NCBI GenBank assembly: GCA_037013495.1
Contig: CM072808.1
Location: 13,369,319 to 13,433,318, forward strand
DNA from: Hippophae tibetana
Lineage: Eukaryota; Streptophyta; Magnoliopsida; Rosales; Elaeagnaceae
Reading direction: 5' to 3'
DNA length: 64,000 nt
The translations under genes and the position numbers were made by a program. This document shows positions 23,975 through 34,121 of this stretch, piece by piece. Under the pieces are notes generated by a model that saw only the letters and a list, made by a program, of their open reading frames with translations, did no database searches and was not told where the DNA came from. How positions within the stretch are numbered: position 1 is the stretch's first letter; each line of letters begins with the position of its first letter.

Positions 23975-24648
23975 CATACCGTGAATAATTCAATTTTTTT
24001 TAAAGAATAAATTTTATCTAAAAATTAATTATTTGAGTGAAGTTCATGTTTGAATAAATTTACTACATTGATTAAAAAAACTGGAAAAAGAAAGAAAAAA
24101 AGGTATTTTTATTTTTGTTTGATTTTTTTATTTTGATTTTGTGTGGTTATGTGAACATTTTGAGTTAATATAAGACTTATGAGGAATTTTTGATTTTTCT
24201 GGGTTTATGTCATTCCACCGATCAACGATGAACAAATTGATCAAAGTATGAATTTTTATCAATTGACATTAGCCTCGATCAATCAAGCAGGTTTAGTTTA
24301 CATATGCTCTTTTTTCCTCAGCACCCACGAACCCTAAACGCCCCATGTAGCAAAATCTACTAATTGTTTCCCTAAATCACTTAGAATTCATTGTTTTTCA
24401 CTTTGTAAGCATTAATCTCTACAAAAAAGCATACATTTTGGCAGAAATCATCACAACCCCATTATCCCCATTTCCCCTCATTTTCCCACCAAGAAAACAC
24501 CTTTTTTTGAGTTTGATTTGCAACCTCTTCTCAATAATAGTTCCTTGATCTTGATTCATGAATTTTTTGGGGAAAATTCTAACAGTTTGGGTAATTTACA
24601 ATTTTGGGGTATTTTGCATCATTTTGGATTTTGTGCTCAGTTTCTATA
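23975..24648 (+). other. Leader of Gypsy element B
   Basis: AT-rich sequence between the LTR and the gag start, ending in a C- and T-rich part (24300-24500). A PBS was not recognised after the LTR. A GATCAATCAAGC cluster at 24220-24290 resembles words in the Copia LTRs. Confidence 0.5.
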
Positions 24649-24844
24649 ATGGTTGTAAGATGCCATGAAATTCCTCCTGGTGCTCCAACCCTACATTCCT
24701 CTCAATCTCAATGGTAGGATGATGAATCAGATGTGAGGTATCACAATTCTTTCTCTAAACAACTTGGGGTAACGTGGATAGAATTTCATGAAATTAGAAT
24801 TACTTGAGCCATTAGGGCTCTAGGTTGGCAATCCATATTCACAT

Positions 24845-26678
24845 TGTTGTCTCTTTTAGAAGAACATAAAATCGTGCAAGCATACACGGTCACAAGTAAT
24901 AAAATTTGATAAGTAAGTTATCGTTCCCACAGAGATTTGTTACTACAGTTTGTTGAGTACTAAAATTATCTCTCTCTGATTTTATCCAAAACGATCGTTA
25001 ATTAGAATGTGTTAACTAAAAAGTTGTATAACAAAATAAAAGAAATCTAGGATTGCAATCTTTCATCAAATTAATCCACTCGAATCATGTTATTTTCTTT
25101 TGATTTATATTTTTTTAGTACATTTAATTTGTCAACCGAAAACTTCTAATTTTATCCATACATCTCTTCCGAGCTCCGTATAAACGCACCTCGTTAAATT
25201 AATTAACTATATTCCTATGAGAATTAAATTCACCAAGATTCATTACGTTCTAAATTCTCAAATAGCCACACATACAATTAGGGTATATTCCTATCCTTCA
25301 TCATATATGTCATTCTATCTATGAGAAATATACACAAAAATGCCTCTTCCAAGTTTATTTAAGTGCTACGGATCATTTGATAAAATTCGTAAATAATCAA
25401 AAGCATTAAGCACAAAATAGAATAAACAAATCGAACGTCTTATAAATCTTTCAAAAATAATTAAAATCAAAGCATCATAAATTTAGATAAAATGCAACCC
25501 TAGAAAAATTAAATTACTTCATAAATTAAAAATTAAAATTATAACAGTTAAGGAAAATGGGATGAAGAACAAAGAAAAATTAAATCATATCGGATCGTAA
25601 ATATTTGGCACACACAAAACACAACAGAAGCCAAAAATGGTTTCTACGTGTTCCACAGTCCACCCCCGAATACTACTAAAAATCTCACACTCAAAACTCC
25701 CAAAACCTTTTTACTCTATCATAGTATCCCCTATTTATAACATCAAATTTCTAAAAAATATACATTTAAAATTCTATTTTTAATACACGCTGAAATAAAT
25801 AGTGGGACACGTGGCAGTACCTCATTGGTTGTAGGGAACGGGCACATGTGAATCGACCGCACGGGAAAAGAGGCGCGAGAACGTGGGAGACAACGGCTGC
25901 AACGCGTGTGTGATCCTGCGCTTTCGCGCTCACCGTAACATGTCATGTGTCAGAACATGATTGGTTGCAAGATAAAGTAGGACACGTGGAAGCTTATGAT
26001 TCATAGAATAACCGGGTGCATGTGGATTGAATGCACGGGAAAAGAGGCGCGCAAACATGGGGACAGTGGCTAGAACGTGTCAGACACGTGGGTCCCACCC
26101 TGCACGCCGGCCTGCGTGGCAAGTGGGCCTCACTCGTGCACCGAGCCACGTGATAGAAGAAACCCTGCTCCCACTCTCTTTGGTCGGGTTTGAATGACAC
26201 ACGCGCATCCTAACCATTTACTCTTTGATCTGACTACTCCCGTGGCGCGCGTGGATTATGGCGCGTGGGATTCTCTCTATTGCGCAGAAAATTCAAATTT
26301 AATTAATTACATTTTGACACACAAATTTAATTCAAATTACATTCTAAACTTTCTTTAATTACAATTAAGCCCTTTTCTAATTTAAATTAAATTTTAAACT
26401 TTTAATAATTAAAATTAAGCCTGATTTTAATTTAAATTATATTTTCGACTTTTATAAATTGCAATTAAGCACTCATTTATTTGAAATTATATTTTTGGAC
26501 ATAAATTTGCAATTAATTACGTTTTCAATTCAAATTATTTAATTTTCTTAAAATATATTCCTTAACAAATAAATAGTAAATACTAATTTATTAAACTAAA
26601 ATTAACTAAAAATGTGAATAACATAACAATTATAATTAATAAAATAGATGAAAATAATTATATAAAATACAGTTATCA
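24845..26678 (-). mobile_element. Solo LTR C, inverted inside element B gag
   Basis: On the minus strand it runs from TGATAACTGTATTTTAT (26678) to AAAAGAGACAACA (24845), the same ends as LTR B. The flanks are CACAT (24840-24844) and CACAC (26679-26683), a 5-bp TSD with one mismatch. It has a TATA-like TTATAAATAGGGG near 25730-25742 (minus) and several CACGTG words (25806, 25983, 26081, 26147). No internal sequence of its own remains, which fits LTR-LTR recombination. Confidence 0.85.
25729..25742 (-). promoter_or_regulatory. TATA-like box in LTR C
   Basis: The minus strand reads TTATAAATAGGGGATAC, about 900 bases from the start of the LTR, at the U3-to-R position expected for an LTR promoter. 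Whether it is active is unknown. Confidence 0.5.
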
Positions 26679-27419
26679 CACACCAGCCAAATTATGTTGG
26701 TCATCCCTTGTTCATGAAATATATGCAAATATTAACACCAAAATCCTTCAACCTAGACCAATGAGCTATAAAGTTTTCATTCAAAACAAATTTATTAGCA
26801 TCTTAGCTCATAGAATCAACATTTTTTGTCCATTTCAAACACTAGGGATCTTGGTTTTCATTTAGAATGGTATAAAATTGATAATGAAGATTTGTTAACT
26901 GAACTTTTTGGCTCACTTGATGTTGTTCTTAGTGTTTATGTCGGGTGAGTTTACTCCCTTCTATCGGGTGTTGAACAAAATGATATGTGAAAACCTATTA
27001 CTCTCTAATCACTCCTCTAAGATTGAACTCCTAGATGCAAAGATATTATATTTTATTGGAAAAGGTATTACATTCAATGTAGGTTTAGTTATTCAAGATG
27101 AGATTATAAACCAATCTCAAATTGTTAACCTAAGGATCGACCTTCCCTATGGCTGCCTCATCACCCAAATGATTCTTATTGCGATTATACAACAAATAAA
27201 GAATTTTGATACCATTCGCTTTATGGGTGACATTGAAAAGTGAACCATATCAAGATCATCGGCTCATACATCAAAGAGATAGAGATCTGTCAATGTTGGA
27301 ACAAGTGACGAACGAGTTGAACCATCTTTTTAGGATTTATTTGAAATGAGATGGAGACAAGAATGAAAATGTTCAAACAACAAATGAATACTATGAATAA
27401 ACGTCAAGAAGTAATTTTT

Positions 27420-27829
27420 TCGTGATTAAAAAATCTATTCACAATACATGTTTCCTCATTCAGAATAATGATTTATTTTTGTTTTATTTTGATGTGTTTG
27501 GAAGTCAATATATTTTGTTGTGTTTATAATCAATATACTACATTTGTTACATCTGATAGTTTGTGTTTCATGCCTACATTCTTGAATTTTCTATAAGATT
27601 TCACATCCGTTTTAAGTGAAAATGCAACATTTATTGTTTAGTTTATTCGTATGGCAAAAAAGGGAGAAAAATTGGAATATTAAATTTAGGAGGAGAATCA
27701 ACTTTGAAATATTAAACATAGGAATAGTTATGTTTTTTAAATTATATCTTATGATTACTAATACTCATGAATATTCTTCACTTTTTATATTGTTAGATAC
27801 ACTGGACTAATGAACAATGAGTCTTTTGG
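27420..27829 (+). other. 3' region of Copia element D with polypurine-like stretch
   Basis: Non-coding. It contains GGCAAAAAAGGGAGAAAA (about 27653) and TTAGGAGGAGAATCAAC, which resemble the purine-rich segments upstream of the 3' LTR in SIRE/Maximus-type Copia elements. Confidence 0.45.
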
Positions 27830-28075
27830 GTATTTATGTTTTTCACTTTTAGTGTAACATGAGCTTTCAAGATTTAAGCGAATATGGTTTCACTACATTG
27901 ATCGAGCCATGTAGATTGGTTGAGAATCTATCTACTCAATTTAGAAGTCCTGAATTAATTTTTTTTACACTGGATCAATTGAGGATTGATTAGATCGATT
28001 GAACTATATACTCGATCGATCGAGCATATGTTAGATCAATCGAGCGGCCAAGGCTTTGATTTTAAAACCCATATC
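27830..28075 (+). repeat. Truncated LTR fragment of the D family
   Basis: It holds the same word cluster (ATCGATTGAACTATATAC, CTCGATCGATCGAGCATA, GATCAATCGAGCGGCC) and the block GGCTTTGATTTTAAAACCC shared with the inverse of 7990-8010. It ends abruptly against element E. Confidence 0.65.
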
Positions 28076-28739
28076 TAACTTACCTAATTGGCAAGTACCA
28101 CAAACAAATTGTGTATTAACTACATCAAAATTAATTCCTCTGATGTTACAACTTTTCATTACACTCTTTGTAGTATAAAAGGAAGGATATCCTAATCTTT
28201 TGTGCTATAGTTCTATTCTACAAACACTAATGCAACTATTATTGTTATAATAAAAAATAACACTACTACCAACTTGTGTTTCACTGGCATATGCCTATGG
28301 TTTGTTGTTTGATACCAATGCTGCAGTTGATGGGGCTGTGAATTGCAACAGCAAAGGCATAAAGCCTATTCCTAAGGCTGCCTTACATTAACTTCTACCC
28401 CGTAGCCTTGTCCTTCACATACACACAAACAACATTAAATTCCATGCAGACATTATTGTCCTTTTATGAACTGAGATACACTGAGAAGGTTTTTGGTAAT
28501 AGATGGTACATGTGCCATGTTTTTCAAAATAAATTGAGTATCTTGATTACATGTAGGGGAATTGATGATATACCAACATTAACAATCTGAATACCAGTGC
28601 CATTGCCCATTCAAAGTTTCTCATTTCCAGTAAACTTAGTAAACTCAGTTTTTTCAGTAAACTCAGTTTTTTCAGCTAGATTCAAAAGGTCTATAGTGAC
28701 ATGATGAGTGGCACCACTATTAGGGAACCATGATGGGTC
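28076..28739 (-). pseudogene. Copia protease/pre-integrase relic (element E)
   Basis: The minus strand reads CDPSWFPNSGATHHVT, where the catalytic D-S-G of Copia protease has become N-S-G. LLNLAEKTEFT follows, with an 18-base direct duplication (28636-28676), then MGNGTGIQI, LLHV-KI-like remains, KDNNVCMEF and the zinc-finger start VCGTCQLGK near 28100. Several stops are present. Confidence 0.8.
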
Positions 28740-29716
28740 ACATACTAGATTAACATATGCCATCTATGCAACAGGTGATGCTTCTTGAGTTTGATTTGGC
28801 AAAGAACCTTGTGACATATATGATGATTGTAAACTGTTTTTATTGACATGTGACTGAAATGTCTTTAAGCCAAAGCCATTGTTCATGTAAGGGACTCCTA
28901 TCTGAATTCCATTTCTAGAATTCATGAAATCAGATGAAGGGCCAGAAGGTGCTTTACTATTAACTACACTAAGATATGCTCCACTATTTACTCTTACAAG
29001 ATTCACACTTGGCAACGAAGAAACACTCATATTTCTTCCTTCAAGCCTACTCTCATGACTAAGAAATTTGTGTCACACTTCTTGAAGAGTTACATGACTT
29101 TCTTGAACATTTGATACAATTGAATCATATTCCCTGTCAAGGCCATTCAAGATTGTCATGATTTGATCTTTTTCGGATACATTGCATCCAACAGAGGTTA
29201 ATTGAGAGGATAGTATTTGCACACGCTGTACATACTCACGGATGAATGATCCATATTTCTTTACTAAACTCATCTCAGCCTTGAATTGCATGACTCTAGC
29301 ACTTGAATGGGACAGAAAGCAACCTTCAAACATAACCAGATTTCACATTTGGTTTCACAATCTGACACTTTCTTTACTAACTTATTTTCCATTCCACCCA
29401 CCAACCAAGATCTAATCATTTGATCTTGGTGTAAATAGAATTTGTTTTTAAGGTCTATCATGCCATTAGCATCAAACTTCTCAGGACATTTGATAGTGTC
29501 ATCTACATAGTTCTCTAAGTCATAGCTTCTAAGAATTTTCATTGTGTGTTTCTTCCATACGTTATAATTATCTTTATCTCATTTGATAGTTGATAACTAG
29601 TTCTAGAAAGTTATCAATTTGAAGTCAGCAAGTGTTTGATTGATTACTCTTTGATTGGAAGTTGTTTCTTACTTGACATTCCTTCTGTTTGCATTTGCGT
29701 CTTGATACTCCATCAT
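28740..29716 (-). pseudogene. Copia gag relic (element E)
   Basis: It starts at an ATG at 29716 (MMEYQDANANRR). It continues through DNYNVWKKHTMKILRSYDLENYVDD, HQDQMIRSWLVGGM (the UBN2 gag fold), VQILSSQLTSVGCNVSEKDQ and ILNGLDREYDSIVSNVQ, and a serine- and asparagine-rich linker to about 28764. No zinc knuckle is visible. There are frame breaks near 29330 and 29060 and a stop near the N terminus. Gag would form the capsid of the retrotransposon particle; this copy cannot. Confidence 0.85.
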
Positions 29717-29736
29717 TATTTACTTTGCATTAGCCA

Positions 29737-29751
29737 ATGGCTCTGATTCCA
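29737..29751 (-). other. Primer binding site of element E (tRNA-iMet type)
   Basis: The minus strand reads TGGAATCAGAGCCA right after the LTR end TTATACA, against TGGTATCAGAGC of the usual plant methionine-tRNA PBS (one change). Confidence 0.85.
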
Positions 29752-30280
29752 TGTATAATTTCTTGAACATACAAGTTCTTGCATAAACAGAACTTGAATG
29801 GAAACTTTTGGAAGAAAAATACCTCAAGATTTTTATTGATTGTTTGTTGTCTTTAACACTCTTTTTCTGTTACGTCGATACAATGTGCATGCTACTTTTA
29901 TATTGTACATTCTGTTATAATAGGAAGATAGAAAGTTAAGGCAGTAATTACAGTATCTAGCTCACAGTCAGTCAAGTGTGATATTACAAGTGTTTAATTG
30001 CTAGTGACTTTTTTTTTTACGTTTCTGCAATCGCACTGGAATTGTACACGTGCATTTTGTCAGCTTTGATACTTATGACAGTCTTGCACTCAAGGCTGTT
30101 GATGAACTTCTACAGGCTTATACTGCATATGAATAATCTTGCACAGGTTTGTTCTATACATGACTAAGCTTCCTTGTACTATATATGAGTAATGTTGCAC
30201 AGGCTTGTACTATACATGACTGAACTTCCTTGAACATTGTTGCATGTGCATGTGCAGTTGAAAGTAAAATTCTTCTGACA
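29752..30280 (-). repeat. 5' LTR of Copia element E (529 bp)
   Basis: On the minus strand it begins TGTCAGAAGAATTTTAC (30280) and ends AAGAAATTATACA (29752), next to the PBS. The flank at 30281-30285 is TTGTA. Inside, the words TTGCACAGG and ACTATACATGACT are repeated at 30130-30230. Confidence 0.85.
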
Positions 30281-31283
30281 TTGTAAGCCTATGCACAATA
30301 CATTATTCTTTACCATCACCTTCTTCCTCAAGAATAACCTGGGTTACATTCTCTACAAAGGCCAGCAGGGTAAGGAAGCGAAAACAAGTTGGCATTGGTA
30401 TATCTTCATAAGTTTTTTTCCTGTATGTCAGAAAATAAAAACATAAAAGCATTAAAGAAAAATGAACCACCATGGTAAATACCATTATTAATAAACAAGG
30501 TAAATTAATTTTAGCATAATCGTTGACTTAGATGCATACACACAGGTGAAAGACTAAATCCGACTTTCAGATGTAAATATCAGCATATCTACAATTTTAT
30601 CACTCCCATAAACACTCCATGTAAAAAAGCCAAGACATGCCATGTAAAAGGCTCTAGGATTCAGGAAAAAAATGTACAAAGAAAATAAAAACATGAACGG
30701 ATGCCAAAATACCTTTAGCCTATGAAAGCACCACCAGAAGTACTCTAGGAATTTCTCTTCGCATATGTTCTGACTGTAGCACCCCCTTCAAAAAAAAGAA
30801 ACATATGTGTATCATATCCACTTCAAAGATGGAAATTGATAATAGGCAGCACACAATATGACTTGAAAAAGGGCACTGGCTATTCATTAATTCTGTAAAA
30901 TTTGCTAAAAGTATGAAGTTTAGCAGTTAAACTCAAAAGTAAAAGTTGTCTACATGTGAAGAAAGATCTTACAAATAGAATAATGACTGTCTAAAAGCCT
31001 AAAATCATACGAGTTGAACACGCAATCAAACTAAAGCATCTACATAACAACGAAAGCTTGAGGAAGACATTAAAGTTGTTGGAAATGAATTTGTTACCAA
31101 CAAAAGTGGTAGCACTACTTTGGATATTGAATAATAAAAGGGTTTAAATATGCACATCATTAGTTAAATTTACCTATTTAAGGGAAACCTATCTGGGACA
31201 TCAATGAGATGAGGGGAAGTGAAAAGTCTAGTATGGAAACCGCAATTAGGCAATATAGATTCTGTGAATGTGCATGTGGATCC
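30281..31283 (-). pseudogene. Folylpolyglutamate synthase relic (three exons)
   Basis: Folylpolyglutamate synthase adds glutamates to folates. Three minus-strand exons remain with good splice sites. The first (31174-31283) reads [32 protein letters not shown]. The second (30713-30773) reads QNICEEKFLEYFWWCFHRLK. The third (30281-30420) reads KTYEDIPMPTCFRFLTLLAF, then a diverged VILEEEGDGKE and a stop. Phases match across the first intron (AG plus T gives S). The third exon has one extra A in a run of seven just after its acceptor, which shifts the frame. The P-loop exon upstream and all exons after the third are missing. The Copia LTR of element E borders it on the left. It is a relic of about 100 of the 500-600 residues of the family. 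Confidence 0.85.
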
Positions 31284-31904
31284 CTTTAAGAAAAATTATT
31301 TAGCATCGTAAATATACAAACAAATTTGACAAATGTAAATTTTGTTATCATAAAGTTCTGCTACAAAACCAGGTAAGGGGTTTCAGCTCAAATGTGGAAC
31401 ACAAACATGCTTTGCAAGCATACGACAATTTAAAAACTAAACAATATATATATATATATATATATATAGTAAAAAAACCAAAAAAATAATATGGAGAAAC
31501 TGCCCAGATTCACTCGTCGAGCTGGGATGGCTGGCAGAGACTTTGTTGCACACCAGTGGACGTCCGGCTGCACTCTAGTGGATGTAGGTGGTGGTCATGG
31601 CTGACTGACGTGCTCCATTCATAATAGTGGACGAGTAATGTGGCTGGAAAGTGTCTATGGCTGGCTGTGTGTAATGTAATGGTTAGGGCAATGTGAGGAA
31701 AAAAAGGAGAAAGTTGAATGTTTAAGTGTGAAAAAGACAAATGTCCCAAAATGTTAACTTGTAGGGGGCAATTGTTAATAGCCGTCCCTAAAAATATTTT
31801 GTAAATTTTCGCCTTCAACTCACCTTTTTAAGGACAATTGAGCAATTTTTTCCATATTTAAAACCATCTCAAAATTCATTTATTGTTGTAGCATTTGATC
31901 TCTC
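31284..31904. other. Unassigned stretch with microsatellite
   Basis: It contains a (TA)n run at 31444-31468 and a region (31500-31830) with GTCCCTAAAAATA, seen in several plant DNA transposon ends. A 102-codon minus-strand frame at 31510-31818 has no recognisable domain. Confidence 0.5.
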
Positions 31905-32060
31905 ATAGAATACATAGACTTTGACTTCTAAGTAGACAGATTCTCAAATATTTATATCTAGGTTAGTGTATACCCTCGGTAGAGGAACGTGAAGCAAAGT
32001 TGTATTGTCCACTCCACAATGGAGATTATATATGTTGCCGCTTCTTTAGCATCTATTGGT

Positions 32061-32954
32061 TGTAGGTGTGTAAAAATAAGATATGAACAATATTACCGAT
32101 ATATTGAAAAATACTACTTGGGTTGAGTCGCAAACTAAGTCACTCTCTTTAAGACGTTTCATGGCTCTGTCTAAATTTGTGCAAACAAACACAGCCTCAT
32201 CGTATCTAGGAAAAATAACCCAGAATCTTTTTTCTGTCTCGGAGCTTCACTACACTAATGAATTCCGGAATGTTACATGTCTAAAGTATTTACTTTGCTT
32301 GGAAAATTGAAAAAACAATTTTGAATTTTATTTTCTTTGGTTTTGTTGTGAAGAGAAGTTTCTGAGTTATGTCTAACTGAGAACTATGGCCCCTTTTATA
32401 GTTAAAAAAATGATGAACGTGCGTGTAACGTTTACAAAGAAAATGTTCACACAATAATAACAAAAATGTTCACACAATAATAGTGAAAACGTTCACAATA
32501 ATGGAATGGAATGGAATGGAAAAAAATAACAATAAGGTTTTGGGTGACTCAGTTTGGATAAGAATGGAATTTTCTGACTATTGGAAAAATAATTTTAACA
32601 ATGAAAATTTAAAAAAAAATAAAGTGCCACCTCACCCACACGCACATGCACATGCACTTAGCTCGGCACAGTCGGTTGGTCGGACGGACAGTGGCACGCA
32701 AGCATGTGTAAAGTCCTCTCCCCTTCCACAAAAGTGGGTACCCCTTAGGACCCTATCCCAGTTGTAAATCCTTCTCTATATTAACATCTCCTAAGATATA
32801 TAGGAAAACAATGTTGACAGTTTTTTAAGAGAGGAATGTTTTTACAATTTCTCTCATCATTTTTTTATTTAAATTGACACTATTTCAAACAACATCAAAA
32901 TAAGGCGTATGGCTCCACAAGCTCTTAGCAGACTTGAATTTTATTTCCAAATAT
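32061..32954. other. Unassigned insertion in element G RNase H
   Basis: About 900 bases interrupt the RNase H relic. They contain three CAATAATRGTGAAAACGTTCACA-like words at 32440-32490, (GGAAT)n at 32500-32520 and a CAC-rich block at 32630-32660. A DNA transposon or MITE is likely, but I found no clear inverted ends. Confidence 0.45.
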
Positions 32955-33214
32955 AGACTAACTACTAAAATTGTATTTTGATAATAGTGGAGAAGTGGCT
33001 AACACATAAGAACCAAGAAGCCATAAACGAGGAAAGCATATAGAGTACGAGTATCATTTGATCTGAGAAATATACATCGAGGAGATGTAGTAGTCAAGAA
33101 GATAACTTTTGTGAATAACCTTGCTAACTGATGAGTGCTCAAAAATTACTAAAATTAGAATGATTTTATGCACATTAATTGATTAAAAATATATATATTT
33201 ATACGATTTTATCA

Positions 33215-33974
33215 TATATTTATATAAATGTCTTTTCGGAATCACAGGTATTTTTATTGTTTTTAAGGTATTTTCACTTAAAAACGTAACTTAAAGACTC
33301 AAACAGGAACACTGAAGGCAATACATCACAAATATATTCATAAATAAATGAGAAAACGTCAACAAATATGGAAAAAATGGACAAAAATGAGTCAAAAATC
33401 GTCCTATCCGCGCGCGTCTCTGTGCGCCCTTGCTACTTTCTGCGTGCCCCTACTCCAGTCCACGGGTATATTTATATAAATATGTCTTTTCAAAATCACA
33501 GGTATTTTTATTGTTTTTCAGGTATTTTCGCTTAAAAACGTAACTTAAAGACTCAAACAGGAACCCTGAAGGCAATACATCACAAATATATTCATAAATA
33601 AATGAGAAAAAGTTAACAAATATGGAAAAATTGGACAAAAATGAGTCAAAAATCGTCCTGTCCGAGCGCGTCTCTGTACGCCCTTGCTACTTTCTGTGTG
33701 CCCCTACTCCAGTCCACGGGTATATTTATATAAATATGTCTTTTCAAAATCACAGGTATTTTTATTGTTTTTCAGGTATTTTCGCTTAAAAACGTAACTT
33801 AAAGACTCAAACAGGAACCCTGAAGGCAATACATCACAAATATATTCATAAATAAATGAGAAAAAGTTAACAAATATGGAAAAATTGGACAAAAATGAGT
33901 CAAAAATCGTCCTGTCCGAGCGCGTCTCTGTACGCCCTTGCTACTTTCTGTGTGCCCCTACTCCAGTCCACGGG
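33215..33974. repeat. Three tandem ~254-bp units inside the solo LTR
   Basis: The units are 33215-33466 (252 bp, diverged), 33467-33720 (254 bp) and 33721-33974. The second and third look nearly identical, which makes them recent. Each contains a run from TATATTTATATAAATATG to CCTACTCCAGTCCACGGG, lying upstream of the TATA-like box at 34107. Confidence 0.93.
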
Positions 33975-34106
33975 CACCATTGCCCATCTGCGCCTCATTC
34001 CGCGCACGCCACCGCACCCTACGTCAGCATGACGTCATCATTCACTACTCTACGTTTCCTCCATTTTTAATCATTTTTTCACCCACTTTTTATTCTTTTT
34101 CTCACC

Positions 34107-34121
34107 TATAAATACCATCAT
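34107..34121 (+). promoter_or_regulatory. TATA-like box of the solo LTR
   Basis: CCTATAAATACCATC lies after a GC-richer block and upstream of a T-rich stretch, as in LTR promoters. Its activity is not known. Confidence 0.5.

Larger units (their letters stand above)
24649..27243 (+). pseudogene. Athila-type ORF1/gag relic split by solo LTR C
   Basis: Part 1 (24649-24844) begins MVVRCHEIPPGAPTLH and ends IRALGWQSIFT. Part 2 (26679-27243) resumes with PAKLCWSSLVHEIYANINTKI, then ICENLLLSNHSSKIELLDAKI, YFIGKGITFNVG and QSQIVNLRIDLPYG-LITQMILIAI. The second part matches the conserved plant domain of Athila ORF1 (often listed as a putative plant transposon protein). Joining the flanks of C brings GWQSIFT next to PAKLCW, as expected for that domain, so C entered an older gag. 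The frame is open at 26908-27243 but broken at several points elsewhere. Confidence 0.75.
21955..27419 (+). mobile_element. Gypsy element B (Athila-like), 3' truncated, nested in D
   Basis: It consists of a 5' LTR (21955-23974), a leader, and the start of a gag-like ORF1 interrupted by solo LTR C (24845-26678). Gag resumes at 26679 and fades near 27410. No pol or 3' LTR is present. It interrupts the 3' region of Copia element D. The right end is inferred from where gag homology stops. Confidence 0.6.
17696..28075 (+). mobile_element. Copia element D (SIRE/Maximus-like), with nested Gypsy B and C
   Basis: A 5' LTR (17696 to about 18505) is followed directly by pol from the integrase core to RNase H, a long 3' region with tandem repeats, a purine-rich GGCAAAAAAGGGAGAAAA stretch near 27653, and LTR-type sequence up to 28075. 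The 3' region is interrupted at 21955-27419 by Gypsy material. Gag, protease and the start of integrase are deleted. Linking both ends into one element is inference from shared LTR words and the SIRE-like 3' region. Confidence 0.6.
28076..30280 (-). mobile_element. Copia element E, 5' part only
   Basis: A minus-strand element with a 5' LTR (29752-30280), PBS, gag, protease, and the start of the integrase zinc finger (CGTCQLGKLD near 28100). It breaks off at 28075 where LTR-type sequence of another Copia family begins. It was inserted beside or into the FPGS relic that starts at 30281. Confidence 0.85.

Noticed and set aside
31510-31818. 102-codon minus-strand frame
   Set aside because: Low complexity, no domain, and lies in sequence with DNA-transposon-like words.
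33450-33892. Two identical 62-codon minus-strand frames as a gene pair
   Set aside because: They are the same chance frame repeated by the 254-bp tandem units.
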